DNA from: Perkinsus olseni
Lineage: Eukaryota > Perkinsozoa > Perkinsida > Perkinsidae
NCBI GenBank assembly: GCA_013115135.1
Contig: JABANP010000134.1
Coordinates: 1 to 64,000 of the forward strand
DNA: 64,000 nt
Direction of reading: 5' to 3'
A program made the translations under genes and the position numbers. Position 1 is the stretch's first letter. Each line of letters starts with the position of its first letter. A model generated the notes under the pieces. The model made no database searches and was not told the DNA's origin. It saw only the letters and a program-made list of their open reading frames with translations. Below, one piece after another: positions 55,358 through 64,000 of this stretch.

Positions 55358-55825
55358 TTTTTGTTTTCATTCTCATTCGCCCTTTCTTGTGTTCGTGCAG
55401 TCTAGTCGAAAAAGGTTGCCCAGAGCTGATCTACACTTTTCTAACTGGGAACATTAAAATGATGCCGGGCTCGTTAGACCAGAAATTTGTCGAGCTTTCG
55501 AATGGTGGAGTAATACAGCAATCCTGCCGAGAGGAAAGGAATAACCGCAGCTGACGATGACCTCGCCTTGAGAGCAACATTCTTTGGCTCGATGATCAAG
55601 GTCTATTCAACGGGGCAAACTGATCCCCCCCATACAGTAGGAAGGTTCGTCGGTGCCGCACTGTCGGCGTTGGACTTCGAACTCACATACACAGCGCTTC
55701 TGGTTACTAAGAACATAACACACCCCGTCAATTGGTATGATACTTGACACGAGATTCACTAGTTTAGTATAAATTCACTCTCAGGAGTATAGTTAAGGCA
55801 CCGAATAATCGAAACATAAAACATC
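55358..55825. other. Gap between convergent genes
   Basis: Space between the Lnt-like copy 2 stop and the UDP-sugar pyrophosphorylase stop. AT-richer, short ORFs only; nothing assigned. Confidence 0.6.
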
Positions 55826-58396
55826 TTAGAAGTCTTTAGCTTCCACCTTGTCAACACGGAATCCACGGATGGCTGTCGCGTCATCGACCTGATCAGAGTG
55901 ACAAGTGGTTCACCTGCCGAACTCGACAGCTGTGAGCTTACTTTGTCGCCCTCCTTCACGGCTTGGAACTTCCAACCCTTGTTATTAACAGGGGTATCGC
56001 AATCGACTTCGGCATCTGAAGCGGCAACCGTACACACTATAGACAGGGGGGAGTGGGGCAATGCTTACTAGGATGGACGACAACAGCGCCACTAGTGAGT
56101 TGAAGTCTCTTGATGGAACAAGGTCCTTCAACGATTAGACTGCACTCTGCGTTGCCGAGAGCCTGAGCAGTAGACAGTTCCCGACGGAGCTCCCGCGAGC
56201 GCTCTCATGACTTACAATTGGACCGTGGACGATATTCTTGATTTCGTCGAGGCAGCAGCCGACCTCAGGCTCCAATACGACGCGCGGGCCGACCTTCTGG
56301 GACAGGCCGAGGAACTCCATGTTGACTGGGCTCGCTGACCGAGAACGATTGACCTGATCGAATCCCACGTGCTTCGTTGTAACGGCGAGGAATGACTGTG
56401 CTCACCGTTGGCCTTCGCGGCAGTCTGCAACATTTTCGTGTTGTGGTCCCAGAACTCAACCTCGCCAGAGAAGGCGGAGTCAGCTGGAAGGCCACTCTGC
56501 AGCTTCTTGACGGCATCGGCTGTGGCGTTCTTGACACAGGAGAAGCAGAGCCAGCGCTCCATCATGGTAAATCCAACGGAACCTTGAAGCGAGCAAGCAT
56601 TCTCCAACGCCGTGGAAGCGACCACCCTCGCCTTACAGTTGTGCATGAGTCGAGCGTAATCCTGCATCATGCACTCCAGACGAGTGGCCGACTTGAAGTC
56701 AGTTCTACTGCCTGGCTGGTACCTAGCGACGAGCCAATCAGAACCGACAAGACCCACACTACTAGGATACTTACTTAGGGTTGACGAACTCAGGAACGAC
56801 TCCCTTGGACTCCTCCAAGGTCTTATAATAGGCGGGCAGATCAAACATAATACAGTTTATGTTACCGGGATACCTAGAGGACGACGCCACTACTTGGGGC
56901 CTTCCAGAACAGTGTGGTCCTACGGAGAGAGTCCATCGGGGCCAGCAACATCTCCGCCCTGGTTCTGGAGAAGAGGTCCGAGCTGGTTGTATCTGTTGAG
57001 CGGTAGATAAGACCATTGGTGCTCAGAACGGGGCACTCACTCAACATTGCAGGTGAGCTTGCGACCATCGGGATAGGACAGGTTGCACAGAGCACCGGCA
57101 GCCTCACCAGGCACACGGGGCACCTACGGGAGAAATTGGGGCGACGCCGTAGACATTGGTCAGCCTACGCAAAGACTGTTCATATCAAAGCCCTTCGTTC
57201 TCGAGACTCCCAGAAGGGCGCACATCTGAGAAACAACAAAAAATAAGTTGTTAACAGCGGTGATAGGCCCAACGTACAGCGCGCATTGCAAGGGCGTTGG
57301 TGTCCTGGAAAAATACGAGGTTAGTCCGGCCTTCTTCAACCCACTTCTGTGCGAGTCCGGTTTTCAACAGGAGAGTGTGAACCTGCAAGCTCGAAAACTG
57401 TGAGTTCCCAACTGAACTCAGGAAGGGCTATTACATCTCCATGGCCGTGGGGCTTCATCTCAGCCACCCAGCGATCGTCCTTCTTAACACCGATCTTCCC
57501 ACTCGAGTTGATGAAGCCAGGCACCTGGACGGAGCGGAGTTGGCTCAGCCAGGGCGTGGCATAGTCGTTGTACCTTGTCCTGCAGCATAAGCGTGATCTG
57601 TCCCTCGGCCATACCGAAGTTGTTGTGCTCCTTTAACAGGTCTATGGTGCCTACAGATGACCGCTATCCTCCTGGCAACCGAGAGTACTACGAGAGCTCA
57701 CCTTGATAGGTGTCTCCCGAACACATGATGGCCAGTGGAAGGGTTACTGTCTTATCACCCGACCTCTCCCTGGCCACCCGCTGCATCTCCAGGATGTTCC
57801 TGCAGAACCACTCCAGGTAGCACATGTTCGTCTGCGTCTCGACAGGCAACGCCACCTGAGACACACTAGCACGTGGAAGATGATGCGAAGCGCGGGGAGA
57901 TGTCACCTTGATTCCGGGAAAGCCGAGCCTCTCGCCCAGACCACCAGCAACAAGGCAGAAACAGAGGCCCTTCAGCGAGTCCATACCGGCCTGCTCCATC
58001 TCGGAAAACTTCTGAGTACCTGCGCGACAAATTACTCGGAAGGGAATCTTTGTTTCTGCCACATACCAGCTTCAAGCTTCTCTCCTTGGGGAATCTCCAC
58101 CTCGCAACCTTCGAAAGGATTCACACCTTCGCTGGACTCCTCCAACAGCTTCTGACCGCGCTGAATGTAATCTTTGAGACCTCCTGCGGTGGTGTGGTCT
58201 GCTGCCACCAGCTGACTTAAAAGCCTCCGAGCACCTAAAGCGACCCATCACAACACGTCTACCCGGCAGTAGGCTCGCTCGGCTCACCTTCGTTGTTCTC
58301 GACATCATCCACTCCCGCAAAAAGATGCTCCTGACGAGATTCGGGGGAATTCAGGTACTCGTAAAGTCGGCGTTCTTCGTCGGTTAGAGCTGGCAT
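55826..58396 (-). CDS. USP: UDP-sugar pyrophosphorylase
   Basis: Forms UDP-sugars from UTP and sugar-1-phosphates. Begins MPALTDEERRLYEYLNSPES (ATG 58394-58396). Nucleotide loop CLVAGGLGERLGFPGIKV (about 57930) is spliced to VALPVETQTNMCYLEWFCRN. Then KPHGHGDVIALP (57480), LVFFQDTNALA-type sequence (57310), a substrate region PGNINCIMFDLPAYYKTLEE and VVPEFVNPKYPGS (56870-56740), FKSATRLECMMQDYARLM, GFTMMERWLCFSCVKN, and the beta tail CTVAASDAEVDCDTPVNNKG, ending AIRGFRVDKVEAKDF, stop TAA 55826-55828. The ATRLECMMQDY and TxxERW blocks separate it from ordinary UGPase. At least ten exons with 40-65-bp introns. Confidence 0.92.
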
Positions 58397-59046
58397 GATG
58401 TGCTTGTCTTTAAAGGAATTAGAAAATTTATAGACTGATCGATTCGACCGATTTAACAACCCTTGTCCTAAGTTTCATCTCCACAGAGTATGGTCCGAGT
58501 TCATTAGCGTTGACACAAGTGCATCTGGTCTTGGCCGTCGCTAGTATCTTACCAAAATAACCTTAGCGTTATTAAGCTAACGTAGTGTAGTTCTTTTCGA
58601 TAAAACACTAATGCTTAGCAGAGCAATGAAAAGCTTTCACTGTTGCACTGAGAATCACCGATGTTTCGCACAGCAGAACTGCACAGAGCTGTCCCAAGCT
58701 CACCCAGCTTCTCGTTTTCTCGAGTAATGTGGTCATCGGCCCGTTATCGTCATAGCCTCTTTGCAACACAACCAGCATTACTCATGATGATGAAACCATA
58801 CGAGAGCGTCGTTTGATGCGACTCGCCTCTAGTGCTACTAGACGGCACGTCATGTTCAGCCGTTGGAAGCCTCCCGGTCGACCGTGCGTCGAGGATTACC
58901 CATCCTGAAGCTGACAGAAACTTGTGGAAGGATCTTGCCGACTATTCATCGATCAACATGGCGCGCGCTAATGAATTCGACGCAAGATCGAATCTGAAAT
59001 CCCAGCTTGTCCGCGCTGCTCGGCATTGTCTATGCAGTAGTTTCCA
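58397..59046. promoter_or_regulatory. Divergent region between USP and LRR genes
   Basis: 650 bp between two divergent start codons. Contains GCGCGCGCTAA at 58961-58971, identical to the box repeated in the 8.8-16.1 kb array. The short ORF around it (MARANEFD...) lacks support. Regulatory role is inferred from position and motif only. Confidence 0.45.
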
Positions 59047-60101
59047 ATGTCTACCCACGAGCCGGGAGATCCTTCTTCCACCACCGGCACCGTCGGGTCG
59101 GCAGTCGAGCGAATCAGGGCGGTGATGGACCAGTGGATCAGGTAGTAGCAGTGGATGGCTGAACGGTCAGAGCTCACGCCCTGTGTAGGGATCGTGACGT
59201 CGTGAGGGCGCAGCTTGACAGCACCAGCCTCAACGACACCAGCCTTGCCACGCTCGTACAGATCCTAGTAAGGCCTGTCGCGTCTGAGGAGCATGTAGGG
59301 TTTGCTGTGAACAGAGCCAATGCCCTTCGCTGGAGCATCTTGACGTATCGTACAACGACATCTCCATGGCCAGCTGCAGTGATATCTGCCTGCTGCTGTC
59401 CCTGGGGAGGGCTATCAGGACCATCTCATTGGAGGGCTGCCATCTACCCTTAAGGGCTATAGGGTGAGGGTGATACCGTCGGGCTCGGTATGGTACGCTA
59501 CTCGAAGGTACTTCATGACGGCTTTGATGGAGCGGGGCTCTAAGGACCTGCCTGACTTCGATAAACTCTCCTTCACGCGGACCGGGGGTATCATATCAAC
59601 AGCGCTAGAAGCGAAGAAGCCGGGCAAGCCCAGTTCATGGGTGGGCGGAGGCAGACTCGGCCGAGCTGACCAATCGTCCTTCATTGCAGATCCTGAATCA
59701 CCGGGAGCGCATTACGCAAGCTATCGGTCGGCCGTGTACGATTGTTGCGGCCACTGTGCTGCACCGAGCCAGTGTCGAGCTGTGGAGGTTCATGGCGGAC
59801 ACTGGACATCCTCAGGTAGTGACGCGGCGCCATTAGCGCCAACCGAGCAAGGGTGAGGTCTTTTCAACCGCCCGAAACGGGATGGTATCAGGTGTCGCGA
59901 ATCATGGAGGAGCAAGAGGGCTTGCGATCCAGTCGATCGGGCGATGATGACCTGCCGGTTGGTGACGCTCTGTCTCCGGAAGCTCAGCCCCAGTGGGAGA
60001 AGGTGGAGCCCAGCACCTTGGAGCGTATGAAGCACGCGTTGGAGAAGGTCCTTGGCTCTACTGCTGCTGCTGCTGCAGGGATTGTTGGATGGATGTGTTA
60101 G
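59047..60101 (+). CDS. Leucine-rich repeat protein
   Basis: ATG 59047 reads MSTHEPGDPSSTTGTVGSAV then VERIRAVMDQWIR, spliced in frame (intron about 59144-59209) to AQLDSTSLNDTSLATLVQIL, then SQCPSLEHLDVSYNDISMAS and LLSLGRAIRTISLEGCHLPL. These are ribonuclease-inhibitor-type LRRs (LxxLDVSYNxI). Later exons: KDLPDFDKLSFTRTGG, LNHRERITQAIGRPCTIVAA, SRIMEEQEGLRSSRSGDDDL and a tail ending GIVGWMC, stop TAG 60099-60101. The join after CHLPLRAIG is unsure. The C-terminal hydrophobic AAAAAGIVGWMC could touch a membrane. Partner unknown. Confidence 0.7.
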
Positions 60102-60367
60102 ATAGTGTTGTTCGACCCCTCGGGAATTCCTGGGTATCCTGGGACAGAGGACGAGACCTTCACCGCCGCGATGGCTATTCTACCGGCGGCCAAAGGAGAG
60201 TAGGCTACAGCGCTGCTGGCTGCAGTGAATCCTGGGTGTTCTTCAGGACCCTGGATAGGTCCGTGGAAGAGTCCAAGGTGGTGATGTGATAGATTCTGGA
60301 GTGAGAGTAGCGCATTTTACGGTATAGGTTGACGAAGCAGCGAAGGAGAATTCGTCCCGAGTAGAGG

Positions 60368-61689
60368 ATGGAAGGAAACTGGCGGCTAACGCTTCAGTTG
60401 GATATTTGTGGGTTTGGAGTGGTATGCTGGACAGAAGGATTGATGGTTCTCGTCAGGGCCTCGGCCGGCGCGGCTTTGAAGGCCCAGAAGACGGCACTTG
60501 CGAAGCGAGAGCTGGCCAAGTGCCAGACGTTCAACTTGAAGCAGATCATAACCAGGAACGGCACCGTCCTGATGAACGTGTTGGAGCGCATGCTTGAGAC
60601 CACCAGCATCAACGCCAAGGATACGGAGACTGGCTACACTCTGTTGGAGTGGGCAGGGCCACCGCCTCCCCCCCGCCGTACCGTAGTGGTTAGGTATGCT
60701 TGCCGTACTCATAACATGGGCCTGGCCAAGCTGTGCTACAGGAGAGGGGCTCCGTTGGAAGCTAAGATGGATAGCGGTGACACACCCTTCACTATAGCCA
60801 CTAGGCAGAGGGACTACAGGATGATGGAGTTCCTGTACGTGCGGGTGTGGTGTCCGCCAGCTGAAGGGGTGGCCTCGAAGGTACACCTACGGCGTCCGTA
60901 TCAATTCTAAGGATGCTGAGGGTAAGGCTGCCTTGCACGTGGCGACGGCCTGCAACGACGTGGATGCCATTTGCCGCCTTATCGAGTGGGGAGCTGATGT
61001 TAACCTGAGAGACAAGTAGGAGCGTGGGACCCAGCGAACTGGACATCTTGCTCTCAGTCGTCAGCGGACGCCGTTGCACTTCGCAGCAGCAGGAGGGCAT
61101 ATCAAAGTTACTATGCTTCTGCTGGAGTTGGGGGCGGACCTCAACGCTGAGGACTCCAAGGAGTATACTGCTGTGGCCCATGCTGAGGCTAACGATCACT
61201 TCCAGCTCATGGACAGGTGGGGTTCAGCAGTGGTGACGAGCTTTGTTTAGTACGCTTGGTAGGCTCATCTCTTTGGGAGGTCGAGGCCACCGGCTGCATG
61301 AGATTGGTGGACAAGTGCCGGCGCCTCCGAAGAGGAAGACGACAAGGGAGCAACTGATGGAAAAAGAGGCAATGGGCATCGACACGGTGAGGGGCTGGTT
61401 CCTGGCTTCCTCCCACCGTTCGAAAGCTCTACAAATATCTGATCTGATGAGCTCTGTTTCCTCCCTATGTTTCTACCTAAACGATTTAGATCAGCTCCGG
61501 GCGATTTTTGATCGGACAGTATCTCTTTGGCAGAACCCCAAGAGGAAGAACAGTATCATATCGCCACTTTACAACCCCCCGGTGAAGAAGGAGATGAACA
61601 AGTTTGCCGCCTTGCAGGCCAAGGACGACTTGGAAGCAAAGCAGATGGCCAAGCTTGCCGCAAAGAAGCTGGCGATGGAGTGGACCTGA
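60368..61689 (+). CDS. Ankyrin-repeat protein
   Basis: ATG 60368. A helical head (ALAKRELAKCQTFNLKQII) precedes ankyrin repeats: SINAKDTETGYTLLEWA, CRTHNMGLAKLCYRRGAPLE with AKMDSGDTPFTIATRQRDY, GKAALHVATACNDVDAICRL with IEWGADVNLRDK, RTPLHFAAAGGHIKVTMLLL with ELGADLNAEDSKEYTAV. The tail is basic and Lys-rich (PPKRKTTREQLMEKEAMGID, NPPVKKEMNKFAALQAKDDL, AKLAAKKLAMEWT), stop TGA 61687-61689. Four or five introns of 34-110 bp; the one near 60660-60690 has no clear GT donor. Same strand as the LRR and EF-hand genes around it. Confidence 0.75.
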
Positions 61690-61807
61690 TCGTCGTCGCC
61701 GCATGCTATCACCCGCTGTTAGTCTGTGTGCAGATGGCCGTTGTTGTTCTCGGAGGCTTGGGTTAGATTCTGTCAATGGGTCCCTAGGGGATTGGAGATT
61801 CGCCTTG

Positions 61808-62550
61808 ATGTCTGCTGAGCCTGCCGACGGTGACTACCAGCTCACGCCGGATCAACTGGCGGCCTTCAAGGAAGCCTTTGAAGTAGGCCATGCCTTGTTG
61901 AGGGCTGGCTGGGCGATCGCGCTTTCGATAGATTTTTGATAAGCAGAAGCTTGGAGTGATCAACTACACGGAGCTGCCTGCCCTCCTCCGCAGTGTCGGC
62001 CAGAACCCAACTGAGGTAGTGCCTTCACGAGGTGGATGCTCTCTGCTTCTGGCTGCTGGTGGACTGTAGTTTTAGGCGGACATTGAGACGATTGTGGAGG
62101 AGTGGGACCCTGCTGGTAACCAGCACTTCGATTTGGATACATTCCTGCGTATTTGCGAGTCGGACAGCTTCAAGGACCCGATGAAGGAGGAGGTGGTACT
62201 TCTGGCTGCGTGGAGGGCTACGAAGCGGCGGTGTCCAGGTACTGATGGAGGCCTTTCCGAGCGTTCGATCCGGACGGTCGAGGGGTTCTCAAAGTTGAGG
62301 AACTGCGTCGAATACTGCAGGTGGGCCACCCCTCTCGGGCCCCTCGCTGGGGTGCCTTATACGATGCACCCATCGTGGCCGGCTCTTGGTGAGCCTGTAG
62401 GTTCTAGGGGAGAGGCTGGACGGCGAGGCTGCGGACGTCTTCATCGACTTCGCCGTGGCCAAGTGTGATCCAGACAAGACAGGCGAGATCAACTATGAAG
62501 TCCTCACCCAGGAGCTGCTGGAGCGCGACCCTAAGGTGGCCTATGCCTAG
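61808..62550 (+). CDS. EF-hand calcium-binding protein, centrin/calmodulin-like (one frame break)
   Basis: About 160 residues from MSAEPADGDYQLTPDQLAAF (ATG 61808). EF1 is degenerate (FKEAFEIFDKQKLGVINYTE), EF2 WDPAGNQHFDLDTFLRI, EF3 the canonical loop FDPDGRGVLKVEELRRIL, EF4 KCDPDKTGEINYEVLTQELL. Ends ERDPKVAYA, stop TAG 62548-62550. Introns are near 61890, 62016, 62190 and 62320. EF3 reads only if one T of the TTT at 62254-62256 is ignored; otherwise the frame stops at once. The four-hand plan and LLRSVGQNPTEADIETIV segment place it with calmodulin/centrin-type proteins; which one is not clear. Confidence 0.85.
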
Positions 62551-62649
62551 CTCGGTCATGTGGACCGTATGCGTGGTGTCGTATCGCCTTGACTTACCGC
62601 GTTTAGGGGATGCCTCGGTGGAACGTCCTCAGCCTTTTTCGAGCTCCCC

Positions 62650-64000
62650 ATGCTACTACTGCTGTTGTGGCTGATCTTTCTCGGCCCGACAGCCAATGCT
62701 GCATCAGTTGGCTGTGATGTGGTAGTGGACGGAGCCTGTGTGCTCAATTCGACCAGGCCCTCCCTCCCTAGCGGGGCTGAGCTCATCTATAAGGGCAATG
62801 GCTCTGTGAGGTTCATCAACGCGACTTGGCGGTGTTCCGACACTTTGCTGGTGGAAGCCACCAATGCCGCTGTTGACTTTGAGAATTCGACCATCTCCAA
62901 CTGCATGGTGAGGAGGGGTATCTTAGGTCGAAGCATGTATTCTACGGAGCAGGTACTTGCAGTGGTCGCCCGGCAAGGCAACATCACCCTCGATGAAGCT
63001 TCCCTCCTCAACGCCACTGCCACCGTCTATGACGATCTTGTCGCGGGTGATGATACTGCCTTCGGAGGCAGTCTCGGAGGAGCTGGAGGAGCGCTGGGCC
63101 TCTGTGATAGGGGCGATAGGATACGGGGCATCGACTTCACGGTTATACCGGAGGACTTAGCGGGCGAGGGGACGGCTCCTCAGTGCAGGGGAGGGGGTAG
63201 GATAACCCTTACTAGCGACGATGGTCATGTGACCTTGCAAGGCAGTATCGAGGCTGATGGCGCGGGAGGGCGGATGCTGGGGCCAAGTGTGGAGCTGGTA
63301 GTGGTGGAGTGGTGGTGCTGCGCGGAGCACTGGGAGTGACAGCCGGCAGAGTCCACGCTGATGGAGGCGACTGTGGTGGAAACCTCGGCTGTGGTGGAGG
63401 CGGCCGTATTTTCGTGGCGAGTGAAAACGGTACGGTGTCCGTCGACGATGCCCGTGCCTATGGGGGCCGCGGTGGAGAGGCCTTGCCCGACTGTCTTTGT
63501 GGCAGTCCTGGTACTGTCTACCAGAAGGACGCCAATGGGGCCCTCCTCACTGTGAGGGGTGGTCAAGAGAAGTGTGGCCAGACGACTGTATTGCCTCAGG
63601 AAGTGCGCTCAGTCCGCGAGGTTGTTGTGGAAGGCAATATTACGGTGAGGCTTTGTGGTGACGATGATGGCAACTCCTGCCTCGACGGAGGTGGAGGCGG
63701 CCGGCCACAGGTGGCGATCGCTGCAGATCAGGGGTGTGTTGATTTCGGGCGGAGCGAAGCTGTCGGGGCCGCCGAATAGCCCCTCTTCGAGTATGGTCCT
63801 GTCTGTGGGGAACATAGGGTTGAAGGTCGCCGAGGGGTCCTCGATTGACACTGAAGGGTCTCTCAGCATTTTGGCGGCAACGGGGACGGGCTCGGCTGGG
63901 AACGGCGGGAACGTCATCTTGGAGAAACAGAGCTCGGTGAGTAGTGGAAAAGGTGGTATGAAGATATCTACCCAGGGCGATGTGGATGCGGGTGGAAGCA
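62650..64000 (+). CDS. Large secreted Gly-rich repeat protein, runs off right edge
   Basis: ATG 62650 opens a clear signal peptide, MLLLLLWLIFLGPTANA, then a Cys/Asn/Gly-rich extracellular sequence with many N-glycosylation sites (NSTRPS, GNGSVRF, NATWRC, ENSTISN) and short beta-strand repeats such as GRITLTSDDGHVTLQGSIEA and GGRIFVASENGTVSVDDARA, suggesting a right-handed beta-helix or similar surface protein. The frame breaks near GGG 63268-63270 (continuing ADAGAKCGAGSGGVVVL) and again between about 63710 and 63745 (continuing ISGGAKLSGPPNSPSSSM). The end is outside the window. Function unknown; possibly cell-surface or cell-wall. Confidence 0.7.

Overview
The window looks like nuclear DNA of a unicellular eukaryote, most likely a Perkinsus-type alveolate. 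The genes are dense, on both strands, and cut by many very short GT-AG introns (about 40-60 bp). They encode eukaryotic housekeeping proteins: SRP68, ribonucleotide reductase R2, mitochondrial-type HSP90/TRAP1, UDP-sugar pyrophosphorylase, PP2C, a dual-specificity phosphatase and an SMYD-like SET protein. The genus is inference from gene style; no rRNA or spliced-leader gene is present to prove it. Exon structures were worked out by hand from frame, splice signals and family motifs, so most outer ends are good but some inner borders are approximate.

1-8.8 kb (minus strand): a decayed Helitron (zinc finger, HUH Rep, Pif1-type helicase) running off the left edge, a 511-bp tandem repeat, then three small genes with acidic or Asn/Asp-rich tails and basic C-termini; two share a Cys-pair domain and an intron position. 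8.8-16.1 kb: a 7.3-kb array of about 1-kb modules of three related types in the order P-Q-Y-Y-Q-P-Q, each starting GTGGA and ending CTAG or CTTG, with strong hairpins in P and Q and a tRNA-Ser-like segment in Y. 16.1-17.3 kb: a putative secreted protein on the plus strand.

17.4-29.2 kb (mostly minus strand): PP2C, dual-specificity phosphatase, an ankyrin protein with an RIIa-like N-terminal domain, an unidentified gene, the SMYD-like SET protein, a small hypothetical and a signal-peptide membrane protein. 29.5-30.7 kb is minisatellite. 31.3-34.9 kb holds an intact alpha/beta hydrolase, an MFS transporter and a broken second hydrolase copy. 35-37.8 kb is repeat-rich and gene-poor. 37.8-42.9 kb carries one or two PHD-finger genes.

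43.5-64 kb is gene-packed: SRP68 (minus) diverges from RNR2 (plus), followed by TRAP1 and two tandem membrane-anchored CN-hydrolases resembling apolipoprotein N-acyltransferase (plus). UDP-sugar pyrophosphorylase (minus) then diverges from an LRR protein, an ankyrin protein, an EF-hand protein and a large secreted Gly-rich protein (plus, cut by the right edge). Several genes in 49-64 kb carry one-base frame breaks at short homopolymer runs, which points to residual sequencing indels more than to gene death.
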